A stretch of DNA of 64,000 nt from Klebsiella africana (lineage in GTDB: Bacteria > Pseudomonadota > Gammaproteobacteria > Enterobacterales > Enterobacteriaceae). Each line of letters opens with the position of its first letter. The stretch's first letter is position 1. The translations under genes were made by a program, and so were the position numbers. The notes under the pieces are model-generated. The model worked only from the letters and a program-made list of their open reading frames with translations. It was not told the origin of the DNA and did not search any database. Shown here one piece after another: positions 45,139 through 53,796 of this stretch. Where the stretch lies: positions 2,604,001-2,668,000 of the forward strand of contig NZ_CP084874.1 of assembly GCF_020526085.1 (NCBI RefSeq), written 5' to 3'.

Positions 45139-45293
45139 CGATGATCGGGACGGGCATCATCCGCTGTAAAAGCAGTTATTTACATTCGGACAGACATCGT
45201 TCCCGTCGGTTACCGATAAAACGCGGTCGCGACTCGCCAGCGTCCTCGCGGCGCGCTATGCTACACATCCCGTTGTATTAACCCCTTATCCCT

Positions 45294-46481
45294 ATGAGCA
45301 CTTCCGTCAGCACTACACAACTCAATTTGCGCATTATTTCGATCGTTGTTTTTACCTGTATCTGCTATCTCTCCATTGGTCTGCCGCTGGCCGTTCTGCC
45401 GGGTTATATTCACTATCAGCTGGGCTACAGCACCTTTGTGGCCGGAATTGTGATCAGTCTGCAGTACATCTCAACACTGATAAGCCGGCCCCACGCCGGG
45501 CGCTATACCGATATCTGGGGGCCGAAAAAAGTGGTCAGCCTCGGGATCGTCTGCTGTCTGCTCAGTGGCGCCTTCACGCTACTGGCCGTCGTCCTGCAGG
45601 CAACGCCGATGCTGGCCATTGCCGCACTGCTTGCGGGGCGGGTGTTTCTCGGCGTCGGCGAGAGCTTTACCGCCACCGGCGCCACCCTGTGGGGGATCAA
45701 AACCGTCGGCGCGATCCACACGTCACGGGTTATCTCCTGGAACGGCGTGGCGACCTATGTGGCGATGGCGGTCGGGGCGCCGCTGGGAGTTACCCTTAAT
45801 CACTATTTTGGCATCAGCGGCTTTGCTACGGTGGTAGTGCTGGTTGCGGCCATCGGTCTGCTGTTCGCTCGTACCCGCCAGGACGTCAGGGTGACCGCCG
45901 GCGCCAGAGCGCCCTTTCACGCGGTGGTGCGAAAAATCTGGCCTTATGGTCTGGGTTTGGCCTTTGGCACCGTTGGTTTCGGCGTTATCGCCACCTTTAT
46001 CACCCTCTACTTCGCCGCGCACAGCTGGCAGGGCGCCGCGTTTACCCTTTCGCTGTTCAGCGTCGGCTTTATCTGCGTTCGCCTGGTGCTGGGAAATACC
46101 ATTACCCGCTTTGGCGGAGTCCCGGTCTCCCTGGCCTGCTTCATCATCGAAAGTCTCGGCCTGCTGCTTATCTGGCTGGCGCCGTCAGCCTGGATGGCCG
46201 GCGTCGGCGCTTTTCTCACCGGTTCGGGTTTCTCGCTGGTCTTTCCGGCCTTAGGGGTTGAGGCGGTAAAACAGGTTGAAGAGCAAAATCAGGGAACCGC
46301 CCTCGGCACCTACTCGGCGTTTCTTGATCTGGCGCTGGGGCTGACCGGGCCGCTGGCCGGCTGGGTCGCCGGGTTCTACGATCTCGCCACGCTGTATCTG
46401 CTGGCGGCGATCGTGGTGGCGTTCGCATTCCTGCTAATTTTCCGCATACATCGGCAACAGCGGATGATGTCACAAGCCTAG
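45294..46481 (+). CDS. MFS transporter (YfcJ/YhhS-like)
   Basis: A 395-residue, twelve-helix MFS protein resembling the YhhS/YfcJ group of enterobacterial transporters. It has YLSIGLPLAVLPGYIHYQLG in helix 1, the loop RPHAGRYTDIWGPKK after helix 2, and GESFTATGATLWGI in helix 4. Members are linked to arabinose or drug efflux, but most are uncharacterised. It stands alone; no regulator is adjacent. A strong hairpin follows at 46482-46508. Confidence 0.83.
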   Translation: MSTSVSTTQLNLRIISIVVFTCICYLSIGLPLAVLPGYIHYQLGYSTFVAGIVISLQYISTLISRPHAGRYTDIWGPKKVVSLGIVCCLLSGAFTLLAVVLQATPMLAIAALLAGRVFLGVGESFTATGATLWGIKTVGAIHTSRVISWNGVATYVAMAVGAPLGVTLNHYFGISGFATVVVLVAAIGLLFARTRQDVRVTAGARAPFHAVVRKIWPYGLGLAFGTVGFGVIATFITLYFAAHSWQGAAFTLSLFSVGFICVRLVLGNTITRFGGVPVSLACFIIESLGLLLIWLAPSAWMAGVGAFLTGSGFSLVFPALGVEAVKQVEEQNQGTALGTYSAFLDLALGLTGPLAGWVAGFYDLATLYLLAAIVVAFAFLLIFRIHRQQRMMSQA

Positions 46482-46691
46482 TTTGACCAGGCCCCGCTCC
46501 TGGTCAAAAAATGAATCGGTAATTGACGACGATTCGGCTTCCATGCCAACATTCCTTCAGCGTCTGGCAACAGATGCATGGACGGTACCGGTAGACAACA
46601 GAGTTCGCGCAACGATCCAGCCCGGTACCGTAGTCCAATCCGAATCACTGACCCACACGGTGAATTCCTGATTCTGGCGGGAAACACAGAC

Positions 46692-46982
46692 ATGCACCAA
46701 AGTTTTAATCAGCGCGTTCATTTCTATTACTGCGTCCTGGTCGCGCTGAAGATGCACGGAAAATCGAAAAAATCGGGCGGTATCAGAGGAAAGAATAACT
46801 TTCTGCTGAAATGGCTGCGCCGGGCGCAGGATAACAACATTTTTCATCCCGATATCACCAGTGAAATCGAATGGCTGCGAGGCAAAATTATTCAGGCTGG
46901 CTATGACACCGATCTCGAGCCGATGCTGGATTTTGTCTACGCCACCGCCAGCCGCGCCGAAGCGCTTAAGAACGCTGAATAG
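46692..46982 (+). CDS. Hypothetical protein
   Basis: A 96-residue basic, probably soluble protein. It begins MHQSFNQRVHFYYCVLVALKMHGKSKKSGG, has a tryptophan-rich helix KNNFLLKWLRRAQDNN and an acidic C-terminal half (DTDLEPMLDFVYATAS). I do not recognise the family. The ATG at 46692 is preceded by GCGGGAA; an in-frame ATG at 46578 would add 38 residues without a good ribosome site. A strong 10-base hairpin follows the stop directly. Confidence 0.55.
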   Translation: MHQSFNQRVHFYYCVLVALKMHGKSKKSGGIRGKNNFLLKWLRRAQDNNIFHPDITSEIEWLRGKIIQAGYDTDLEPMLDFVYATASRAEALKNAE

Positions 46983-46985
46983 GCG

Positions 46986-47008
46986 TCTGCGCCCGCCACG
47001 GGCGCAGA
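46986..47008 (+). terminator. Strong hairpin after the hypothetical gene
   Basis: TCTGCGCCCG / CGGGCGCAGA, a perfect 10-base stem with a three-base loop, begins four bases after the stop codon. There is no U-run, so termination is uncertain. Confidence 0.45.
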
Positions 47009-47079
47009 AGCATTGCCTGCAACGTCTCAATCCCAGGATCCGCTAACAGCTCAGATGCAATCCAGCCACGCTCTATTTT

Positions 47080-47092
47080 GTGACACTGTCAC
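47080..47092. other. matS site (MatP binding)
   Basis: GTGACACTGTCAC, a full match to GTGACRNYGTCAC, located about 100 bases upstream of tam. Confidence 0.85.
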
Positions 47093-47190
47093 GTACAAAA
47101 GTGACCGCTGAGGTTCATTAATCGCTGACATGCCGCCTGACGCGTTCTATGCTTTTCCCTGTCTCCCTCCTCATACAGGAACTGCACCCG

Positions 47191-47952
47191 ATGGCCGACT
47201 GGAATCCTTCGTTGTATCTGCAATTTGATGCTGAACGTACCCGCCCCGCGGCCGATCTGCTCTCGCGTATCGCCCATCTGCAGGTCGAGCACGCCGTCGA
47301 CCTCGGCTGCGGGCCGGGAAACAGTACCCGCCTGCTGCGCGCCGCCTGGCCGTTGGCGACGATTGTCGGTATCGATAACTCCCCGGCCATGTTAATCCAG
47401 GCGGCGCAGGCTTTACCCGACTGCGAGTTTATTAACGCCGATATTGCCCGCTGGCAGCCCGCGCAACCGGTAGACGTGATCTATGCCAACGCCTCGCTGC
47501 AGTGGCTTACGGATCATGAGACGCTCTTTCCCCATCTGGTGAACCAGCTGGCGGACAACGGGACGCTTGCCGTGCAAATGCCCGATAACTGGCAGGAACC
47601 CTCCCATACCCTGATGCGTCAGGTTGCCAGCGAAATGGGGTTGCCGGACCGCGGCCGCCAGCCCTTACTCCCGCCGGACGCCTGGTACGATATGCTGACC
47701 CGCCAGGGTTGTGAAGTTGATATCTGGCGCACCACCTATTTCCATCCTCTCGCTTCTCATCAGGCGATTGTCGACTGGCTGCAGGGTACCGGGTTACGCC
47801 CCTATCTGGCAGGCCTGGACGAGCAGGCCAGACGCGCCTTTCTGACACGTTATCTCGAATTGCTGGCCGCACACTATCCGTTACAGTGTAACGGAAAGGT
47901 GCTCCTGCGGTTCCCACGGCTGTTTATCGTGGCGCGAAAGATCGCCGCCTGA
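47191..47952 (+). CDS. tam: Trans-aconitate 2-methyltransferase
   Basis: A 253-residue class I SAM methyltransferase (E. coli Tam has 252). It monomethylates trans-aconitate, a spontaneous isomerisation product that inhibits aconitase. Seen are the N-terminal [18 protein letters not shown], the SAM motif [14 protein letters not shown] and the post-motif [14 protein letters not shown]. The ATG at 47191 matches the E. coli start; the frame runs 14 codons further upstream. Together with uxaB and dgcF it marks the terminus-region synteny. Confidence 0.95.
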   Translation: MADWNPSLYLQFDAERTRPAADLLSRIAHLQVEHAVDLGCGPGNSTRLLRAAWPLATIVGIDNSPAMLIQAAQALPDCEFINADIARWQPAQPVDVIYANASLQWLTDHETLFPHLVNQLADNGTLAVQMPDNWQEPSHTLMRQVASEMGLPDRGRQPLLPPDAWYDMLTRQGCEVDIWRTTYFHPLASHQAIVDWLQGTGLRPYLAGLDEQARRAFLTRYLELLAAHYPLQCNGKVLLRFPRLFIVARKIAA

Positions 47953-48012
47953 CCGTTGCCCTGGGTGTGTAGAAAAACCTGGCGATGAACGGTGTAAAGG
48001 ATCTGCTATACT

Positions 48013-48041
48013 ATCCTGATTTTCAGGATTGATAATCCTGA
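48013..48041. promoter_or_regulatory. Inverted and direct repeat operator before the decarboxylase/tautomerase pair
   Basis: ATCCTGA-TTT-TCAGGAT, a perfect 7-base palindrome, is followed five bases later by a third ATCCTGA copy. It overlaps a TATACT that could be a -10 element and lies about 75 bases before the next gene. The binding regulator is not in the immediate neighbourhood. Confidence 0.65.
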
Positions 48042-48112
48042 ATGTTGCGATATTCAATATGTTAGTCAGCGTGCGACAGTGATGACTCCTTCAACCTGCA
48101 AAGAGAATCATT

Positions 48113-48433
48113 ATGAGTACTCCTCCTGTCGATCGCCGAACGCTGGCTGCTATCGCGCCAAAGCTAGCCGAGCTGACCGAAACGGTGTTGTTTGGTGATA
48201 TCTGGGCACGCAGCGAGCTGTCGCCCCGCGAACGCAGCCTGATTACGCTATCCACCCTGACGGCGCTGGGCAAAACTGAACAGCTGCCGTGGCACATCGC
48301 GCTCGGCTATCAAAATGGCCTGAGCCGGGAAGAAATTGTCGAATTATTTACCCATCTGGCGTTCTATGCCGGTTGGCCGGCGGCAGCCAGCGCACTAACC
48401 TGCCTGAACGCACAGGAGGCGCCATGCCCCTGA
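48113..48433 (+). CDS. Carboxymuconolactone decarboxylase family protein
   Basis: A 106-residue all-helical protein of the CMD/AhpD superfamily. It contains SPRERSLITLSTLTALGKTEQLPWHIALGYQNGLSREEI in the family pattern, with the conserved Glu/Arg and His, but no AhpD-type CxxC pair, so thiol peroxidase activity is not expected. It overlaps the tautomerase gene by 10 bases, so the pair is co-translated. Both families handle small oxo-acid or quinone-like compounds; the actual substrate is unknown. Confidence 0.85.
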   Translation: MSTPPVDRRTLAAIAPKLAELTETVLFGDIWARSELSPRERSLITLSTLTALGKTEQLPWHIALGYQNGLSREEIVELFTHLAFYAGWPAAASALTCLNAQEAPCP

Positions 48434-48804
48434 CCCGAATTTCACTTGGTACCGCCTGGCGTCCCGCGGAGTGTGCTCAGCTGTCGGCGCTCTTTCATGA
48501 GTGTCTGGTGGCGGAGTTTGACGTGCCGTCAGCAGATAAATTTCAGTTTATCGAACAGACCGCTGACGAACAGCGTATTTTTGACCCGCACTACCTCAGC
48601 GCCGGACGCAGCGCCCGCTTCGTGCTGTTTCATATATTTGCCGGAAAACCGCGCAGCCGGGCGCAGAAACAGAGTCTTTATCGTCGGCTTTGTGCGCGAT
48701 TAAGCAATGAGATGGCGGTCAGCCCGCAGGACGTGATGGTGGTTGTCCAGTTTAACCAACTGGAGGACTGGAGTTTTAGTGCAGGGAAAATGGCGGATGA
48801 ATAA
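48424..48804 (+). CDS. Tautomerase family protein
   Basis: A 126-residue protein of the tautomerase superfamily (4-oxalocrotonate tautomerase-like). After removal of Met1 it has the catalytic N-terminal proline (MPLTRISLG). PHYLSAGRSARFVLFHIFAGKPRSRAQK continues the fold. The start at 48424 is fixed by this proline; longer in-frame starts are rejected. It overlaps the upstream CMD-family gene and is followed by a terminator-like hairpin, so the two form a small operon behind a palindromic operator. Confidence 0.85.
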   Translation: MPLTRISLGTAWRPAECAQLSALFHECLVAEFDVPSADKFQFIEQTADEQRIFDPHYLSAGRSARFVLFHIFAGKPRSRAQKQSLYRRLCARLSNEMAVSPQDVMVVVQFNQLEDWSFSAGKMADE

Positions 48805-48809
48805 GACAG

Positions 48810-48835
48810 GCGGCGCCGCAAAAGGCGCCGCGTTT
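48810..48835 (+). terminator. Rho-independent terminator
   Basis: GCGGCGCC / GGCGCCGC perfect 8-base stem with a six-base loop and a short GTTT tail, starting six bases after the tautomerase stop. Confidence 0.75.
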
Positions 48836-48852
48836 CAGCACTATATCATTTG

Positions 48853-48951
48853 CTACCAGGCGAGATGATGCACCAGCGAGAGATCCCAGGCCGTAGCCAA
48901 TAGCGAAAGAAACATAATCAGATTGACCACTGTTTCCAGACGTTTTTCCAT
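48853..48951 (-). CDS. 32-residue small membrane protein
   Basis: A very short gene with an excellent ribosome site, AGGAG eight bases before the ATG. The product has a charged N-terminus (MEKRLETVVN) and one hydrophobic stretch, LIMFLSLLATAWDLSLV, ending HHLAW. This is the layout of a single-pass small membrane protein. It lies between the convergent tautomerase gene and a GNAT gene on its own strand. Function is unknown. Support is the ribosome site plus a clean membrane segment. Confidence 0.55.
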   Translation of the reverse strand: MEKRLETVVNLIMFLSLLATAWDLSLVHHLAW

Positions 48952-49015
48952 CGTTGCTTCTCCTGAGCCTGTTTCCCCTGTTATAGCGGGAAAAGCTTAA
49001 CAACCTCTTACCGCT

Positions 49016-49462
49016 TCAGGACGTAAGCGTGATCCTGTAGCGTACGTAATCGTCAGCCGGGGTAAACTCATCATACAGATGACGGGCGGGATTATCACGA
49101 CGCGTATGCCAGTACAGGCGCGACCAGCCTTTGTCCGTCCCTTCGCTTTGTAGTGCCTTAATCATGGTTCTGGCGATGCCTTGTCCCCGGAAAACGGGAT
49201 CGACGAACAAATCTTCAAGATAACAGATCGGTGCGGTGACCCAGGTTCCCTCGTGAAGAACGCAGATAGCAAACCCTACTACCGCATCATCTACCACCGC
49301 GACCCTTCCCAATACAGGCGAGTTAACATCCAGCATCCGCTGCCAGGTGTATTCGGTCACCTCTTCCGGCTGCGGGCTGCCGTAGAAACGGGTATAGCCT
49401 TCCCAAAGCTGAAGCCACCCGGCTTTGTCGTGCGGCCGTATTTCCCGGATATCGATGACCAT
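49016..49462 (-). CDS. GNAT family N-acetyltransferase
   Basis: A 148-residue GNAT protein. IREIRPHDKAGWLQLWEGYTRFYG opens the fold, CYLEDLFVDPVFRGQGIARTMIKAL carries the acetyl-CoA pyrophosphate loop (RGQGIA), and GWSRLYWHTRRDNPARHLYDEF completes it. It is close to the small-molecule or amine acetyltransferases of this length. It lies next to the Ter site. The acceptor is unknown. Confidence 0.87.
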   Translation of the reverse strand: MVIDIREIRPHDKAGWLQLWEGYTRFYGSPQPEEVTEYTWQRMLDVNSPVLGRVAVVDDAVVGFAICVLHEGTWVTAPICYLEDLFVDPVFRGQGIARTMIKALQSEGTDKGWSRLYWHTRRDNPARHLYDEFTPADDYVRYRITLTS

Positions 49463-49647
49463 GCGAGTTTCCTTACAGATGAATGAATTAGCCTGCGAAC
49501 ATTGGCAGGAAATATGTGTTCAGGCCATTATTTTCCTGCGCTGATATTTGTTCAAGCGACTTAACGGCAATTCTCCCCTTAGGAAGCGCGATATGGCACT
49601 AAAAAGCCCTTTGTAGAGGAGTTACCGACCGGCGGTAACGGGTTAAT

Positions 49648-49670
49648 ATAAAAGTATGTTGTAACTAAAG
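49648..49670 (+). other. Ter site (Tus-binding replication fork trap)
   Basis: AGTATGTTGTAACTAAAG at 49653-49670 matches the E. coli Ter core (AGnATGTTGTAACTAAA) throughout. From the known polarity of Ter, with the GC6 end non-permissive, Tus bound here should arrest forks travelling toward higher coordinates. It lies just downstream of uxaB. Confidence 0.92.
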
Positions 49671-49680
49671 AAGATCCTGC

Positions 49681-49701
49681 AAAACCCGGCCGCAGCCGGG
49701 T
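49681..49701 (-). terminator. Terminator of uxaB
   Basis: CCCGGC / GCCGGG stem with a four-base loop, followed on the minus strand by TTTT. It starts about 15 bases beyond the uxaB stop and abuts the Ter site. Confidence 0.8.
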
Positions 49702-49715
49702 GTATAGATGGACTA

Positions 49716-51167
49716 TCAGCACAGAGGTTTGACGGCGTCGCGCATACCGTGGGTCAGGATAGCGTCAAGATCGGCGGTGACGTGTTCCACCAGACCTGGG
49801 ATCTGGCTCAGATCCTGCTGCCAGTGATCCGCCACGCTGAGCACGGTGGTGACCAGCTCGCGGGTACTCATCTGGCCATCGCGATGGCGGGTCCACAGCG
49901 TTTGATAGCGCGTCATCCAGTCGGCATCATCTTGTACCGGATAGCTTTCACCCTGCCGCTCTCCCCGATAAAAGGCGATCAGCGCCGCCAGGGCAAACGT
50001 CAGGCGCGGCGGCAGTGTGCCATGCGCTTTCTGCCCTGCCAGCAGTTGCGGCAGAATACGGGTGCGGTACTTGGTCATGCCGTTGAGGGCGATAGAGAGC
50101 AACTGATGTTTAATATAGGGATTACGGAAGCGCCCGGTCACGGCACTGGCGAAGGATGCCAGCTCATCGCGCGGCAGATCCAGCACCGGAATAATCTCCT
50201 CATAAATCGCCTTTTCGACAAACGCGCAAATCTCCGCATCGTTCATCGCCTCACCGACAGTGTCGATCCCGGCCTGGAAGGCCACCGGCACCAGGGCGGT
50301 GTGCGCCCCGTTAAGGATCGCCACTTTGCGTTCCTTATACGGCTTGATATCGTCCACGATGCGCACATTGAGCGCCAGTTTATCGAGACGCAGCTCGCTG
50401 GCCAGCGAAGCAGGCCCCTGGATTACAAACAGATAGAAATGCTCGGCGGTATCAAGGAAGGCATCTTTATAGCCGGTCTGTGCCTCGATAGCCGCCACTT
50501 CATCGCGCGGGTACCCGGTTACTATGCGATCCACAAGCGTCGAACAGAAGGTGTTCGCTGAGGTCAGCCAGGCGATAAATGCCTGTGGCAGTTCCCATTC
50601 GGTGGCATAGCGCAGAACCAGCGCCTGCAGCGCCTCGCCGTTATAATCGATCAGCTCGCAGGGAATAATCACCCATCCCTTGTCGGCCGCACCGGCGAAA
50701 TGCTGGTAACGCTCAAACAGCAGGCGGGTCAGTTTCGCCGGATAACTGACCGGCGGCGCGTCGTCAAAACGATCCCCGGCATGGTAGCTGATGCCCGCCT
50801 CGGTGGTGTTGGAGAAGACAAACCGCATCTCCGGGTTATGCGCCAGGCGTAGAAAAGCGTCGAAGTCTGCGTAAGCGCTGATCTCCCGGTTGACCGAGCG
50901 GATCAGACGCGCATCGCTGACCGCTTCGCCCTTCTCGTTCAGACCGCGAATAATGGTGGTGTAAAGGCCGTCCTGGGTGTTCAGCGACGGCGGAAAATCT
51001 GTGGCGATAGGCCGCACGACCACGATGCCCGCATTAAGGTCGGTATGCTCGTTGAGCAGATCAATCTGCCAGTCAACGAATGCGCGCAGGAAGTTACCTT
51101 CTCCAAACTGAATGATACGGTCAGGGTACTGCGCGCCGGGGAAATCACGACGGTTTAAAGTTTTCAC
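49716..51167 (-). CDS. uxaB: Tagaturonate reductase (altronate oxidoreductase)
   Basis: A 483-residue protein, the same length as E. coli UxaB, of the polyol/mannitol dehydrogenase family. It reduces tagaturonate to altronate with NADH in galacturonate catabolism. Seen are [19 protein letters not shown] at the N-terminus and the catalytic-region motif [24 protein letters not shown] in outline. It is monocistronic, with a palindrome of the ExuR/UxuR type upstream at 51204 and a terminator downstream. Confidence 0.96.
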   Translation of the reverse strand: MKTLNRRDFPGAQYPDRIIQFGEGNFLRAFVDWQIDLLNEHTDLNAGIVVVRPIATDFPPSLNTQDGLYTTIIRGLNEKGEAVSDARLIRSVNREISAYADFDAFLRLAHNPEMRFVFSNTTEAGISYHAGDRFDDAPPVSYPAKLTRLLFERYQHFAGAADKGWVIIPCELIDYNGEALQALVLRYATEWELPQAFIAWLTSANTFCSTLVDRIVTGYPRDEVAAIEAQTGYKDAFLDTAEHFYLFVIQGPASLASELRLDKLALNVRIVDDIKPYKERKVAILNGAHTALVPVAFQAGIDTVGEAMNDAEICAFVEKAIYEEIIPVLDLPRDELASFASAVTGRFRNPYIKHQLLSIALNGMTKYRTRILPQLLAGQKAHGTLPPRLTFALAALIAFYRGERQGESYPVQDDADWMTRYQTLWTRHRDGQMSTRELVTTVLSVADHWQQDLSQIPGLVEHVTADLDAILTHGMRDAVKPLC

Positions 51168-51203
51168 AATGGGTTCCCTCTAATAGTAGTCATACAACCT
51201 GAG

Positions 51204-51218
51204 TAATTGGTCCAATAA
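51204..51218. promoter_or_regulatory. Putative ExuR/UxuR operator of uxaB
   Basis: ATTGGTCCAAT, a perfect 11-base palindrome within TAATTGGTCCAATAA, resembles the ATTGG/CCAAT operators of the hexuronate repressors. It lies about 37 bases upstream of the uxaB start. Confidence 0.7.
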
Positions 51219-51280
51219 GTTATCAGGTTTTGCTACCAGTGAAACCCTGTTTTGATCAAAGCAATCTGCAAAAGTGGCCG

Positions 51281-51811
51281 TCAGGGAAGAAACTTATAAA
51301 ATAGTGAGGTGGCGGTCATCTCGCCGTCAGGCATCAAAGCATAGCGCGGAATTTCCCCTGCTTTTTCCCAGCCGCAGCGGACGTAGAACTGTTCTGCCCC
51401 GCTGCCGGTCGCCGTGTCCAGCACCAGCACCGTCTTCCCTTCGTGCCGGGCAATACGCTCCAGCTCGCTCATCAACGCCTGGGCAATTCCCTGTCGGCGG
51501 ACATTTTGGTGAACCAATAATTTGGCGACATCCGCTCGATGGGGCTGGTTTTCCGGTTGGCTGGTGATAAGTTGCACAGTGCCGACGGGACATTCATCAG
51601 CGTCAAGGGCGGCCAGCACGATGCGCTCCCCGGCTGCCACGCTGTCGGCCGTGCGTTGCCAGAACGTTATCGCCGTTTGCGGCGCGAAAGGCAGCATAAA
51701 GCTCACCGAGGCACCGCCGTTGACGCAGCTTGCCAGGATCTCGCTTAGTGCCGGGAGGTGATGGAGAATATCGTCACGCGAGAGCGTGCGCAGTGAAAAG
51801 GATGTGGTCAT
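51281..51811 (-). CDS. GNAT family N-acetyltransferase
   Basis: A 176-residue GNAT protein. ADVAKLLVHQNVRRQGIAQALMSELERIA contains the acetyl-CoA loop RRQGIA, and VLDTATGSGAEQFYVRCGWEKAGEIPRYAL-type sequence forms the C-terminal half. It resembles acetyltransferases annotated for phosphinothricin-like or small amine substrates, but the acceptor is not evident. It is transcribed away from uxaB's promoter region as a separate unit. Confidence 0.87.
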   Translation of the reverse strand: MTTSFSLRTLSRDDILHHLPALSEILASCVNGGASVSFMLPFAPQTAITFWQRTADSVAAGERIVLAALDADECPVGTVQLITSQPENQPHRADVAKLLVHQNVRRQGIAQALMSELERIARHEGKTVLVLDTATGSGAEQFYVRCGWEKAGEIPRYALMPDGEMTATSLFYKFLP

Positions 51812-51888
51812 AAAAGCTCCCTGTTATCGACCACATCACTATGTTTTTAACCAATAATTAACACAAGCAGAATGCGTATAGGATTTTC

Positions 51889-53313
51889 TTATGGCGCGCT
51901 TTCCGTCAGTGCTGGCATACAGATACGGTTGCGACCGGTCTGTTTGGCTTTCACCATCTCGTCGTCCGCCGCCAGCAGCAACTGATTAAACAGCTCGGTG
52001 ATGCGGGTATGCCCCACCTCGCGCGTCTCCAGTCCCATACTGATGGTCAAGTGGATCGGATTCTGGCCCAGACCGAAAGGCTGCGTTTCCACTCCTTGAC
52101 GGATCTTCTCCGCCAGTAAATAGCCCTGCTGGGTGCTGTCGACGACGGTGGCGACCGCAAACTCTTCGCCGCCAATACGGGCCACCATCCCCTGCTCACC
52201 CACCAGCTGCCGAACCTGCTGGGCAAACTGGGTCAGCACGCAGTCGCCGCCCTCGTGGCCCAGAGCGTCATTCACCCGCTTAAAGCCATCGATATCCAGG
52301 ACCATCACCGTCAGCAGCTTATCGGCTGGCAACGCGTGACGCTTCAGCGCTTCGCTCAGCCCGGAACGGGAATAGACGCGGGTCTGGAAATCAAAATCGG
52401 CGCGCAGAGCCAGCTGTTTGACCAGCATGTTAATCGCCTCGACGCTGGAAGCGACAATCACCGGGCTAATCAGCATGGCCGCAATTCCCAGCCGAGTGGA
52501 AAACAGCTGCCACGGCTGCATTCGCGCATCTGGCGAAAAATGAATTAACGAGTTAGCGACCAGCAGTATTTCGCCGATGCCGGTGAGAAAAGTCAGCAGG
52601 CAGGTCAGTGGCAGCGGATAGCGAACGGCGCACCAGATCAGCGCCGGTAACGGGAAGGTAATGCTGCCCGCGCCGCCCACCGCCACGCCAAGCGCAATTG
52701 ACAGGACCAGCGCCAGCACCGGCAACAGCTGGCGAAAGCGAAAACCGCTTAATGCCGAAGGCAAGGTCAGCGTCAGAATAAACGGCAGGATCAGCACCGC
52801 TGTCGAGAACTGTTCGCTGAACCAGTCCGCCAGCTGGGGAATAAACATTGCGCGCTCGACATCTACCGACCCCAGTGCGCCAACAGCCGCACACAACAAA
52901 GCGGCCAGCAGGCAGAAACAGAATAAATTAAGCGCATTTATCGGTCCGGGCATGGAATCGGCGCGGCGTTTATCCCACAGCACCAGCTGCGCCAGCGTCA
53001 CAATAAAAACAATATTGGAGAAGTTAATCAGCAATGAGGCAAAGCCCATCCCCCAGCGCGAGGTTAATCCGTCATAAACCAGCATTGCCGCAAAACAGAC
53101 GGCATAAAAATAACTGCGGTTAAGCCATACATAGCGCGCAAAAATCCCGGCCATCACAGCATTGAGCGGCCAGAAGAAAGAGAGCTCCTGCACCAGACGC
53201 AGCATGGCGCCCAGAAAATGCAGCAGTAGCGTTAACGTAAATAAGACCAGTGCGTCGCGCACGGGTTGTTCTTCACGAAACAGCGTAAATGACCGAATCG
53301 ACAGTGAAGACAT
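51889..53313 (-). CDS. dgcF: MASE1-type membrane diguanylate cyclase
   Basis: A 474-residue protein: eight or so membrane segments over residues 20-300 in the MASE1 pattern, then a cytoplasmic GGDEF domain with an intact GGEEF signature at 381-385 (ARIGGEEFAVA) and MVLDIDGFKRVND before it. It should synthesise cyclic di-GMP. Position between uxaB and yneG matches E. coli dgcF (yneF); the E. coli protein is annotated as shorter, so the membrane part is more complete here. The symbol rests on synteny plus domain content. Confidence 0.88.
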   Translation of the reverse strand: MSSLSIRSFTLFREEQPVRDALVLFTLTLLLHFLGAMLRLVQELSFFWPLNAVMAGIFARYVWLNRSYFYAVCFAAMLVYDGLTSRWGMGFASLLINFSNIVFIVTLAQLVLWDKRRADSMPGPINALNLFCFCLLAALLCAAVGALGSVDVERAMFIPQLADWFSEQFSTAVLILPFILTLTLPSALSGFRFRQLLPVLALVLSIALGVAVGGAGSITFPLPALIWCAVRYPLPLTCLLTFLTGIGEILLVANSLIHFSPDARMQPWQLFSTRLGIAAMLISPVIVASSVEAINMLVKQLALRADFDFQTRVYSRSGLSEALKRHALPADKLLTVMVLDIDGFKRVNDALGHEGGDCVLTQFAQQVRQLVGEQGMVARIGGEEFAVATVVDSTQQGYLLAEKIRQGVETQPFGLGQNPIHLTISMGLETREVGHTRITELFNQLLLAADDEMVKAKQTGRNRICMPALTESAP

Positions 53314-53427
53314 TCAGTAATTATCCGTCTAATTGTTTCAGGCAATTATTATGTTAATAGTAAGTTAGCGGATTATCATAACATGAGATTATTTATCAGG
53401 CATACTCTGGCGCCGATCAAATGCAGA

Positions 53428-53796
53428 TTACCGCACAGACGGGCCGTTCATTTGCAGTACCAGCCAGTGGTGGATCACCTGCACAATATAGTGTTGTTCT
53501 TCTTCGCTTAGCGCACGGCCCTGGGGAATGGCGTGCCATTTTTCCAGACAGCCGCGACAGCAGGTGGCGGTCGCATGCTGGGCGATAAACACCGGATGGC
53601 CGCGCATCGGCGTTTGCTTGCCATCATTGGCCGGCATTGCAGGCGCCAGCCGCTGGCGGATAAAATCGCCCGCATGCCGATCAATCACTTCTGGCCCCTT
53701 ATCGAGACAGTATTGCCGCTCTTTTGTGCCCAGCCGAAAACGTGAACGAAACGTCGAGCGCGCGAGGCGGGCAAACAAGCGATCCTGATCGTTCAT
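53428..53796 (-). CDS. yneG: DUF4186 family protein
   Basis: A 122-residue cytoplasmic protein. It contains SRFRLGTKERQYCLDKG and a histidine/cysteine-rich centre (HPVFIAQHATATCCRGCLEKWH) that suggests a metal site. It is the DUF4186 protein that follows glsB in E. coli (yneG). Its ATG overlaps the glsB stop by one base (TGATG), so the two are translationally coupled. Function is unknown; the fixed pairing with glutaminase hints at a shared role. Confidence 0.9.
   Translation of the reverse strand: MNDQDRLFARLARSTFRSRFRLGTKERQYCLDKGPEVIDRHAGDFIRQRLAPAMPANDGKQTPMRGHPVFIAQHATATCCRGCLEKWHAIPQGRALSEEEQHYIVQVIHHWLVLQMNGPSVR

Noticed and set aside
46482..46508. Terminator after the YfcJ-like MFS gene
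   Set aside because: The stem TTTGACCAGG / CCTGGTCAAA is strong, but the 3' side is followed by A residues, not U, on the plus strand. It is a hairpin of uncertain purpose.
46578..46691. 38-residue N-terminal extension of the hypothetical gene
   Set aside because: No ribosome site precedes the ATG at 46578, whereas 46692 has a purine-rich stretch at acceptable spacing.
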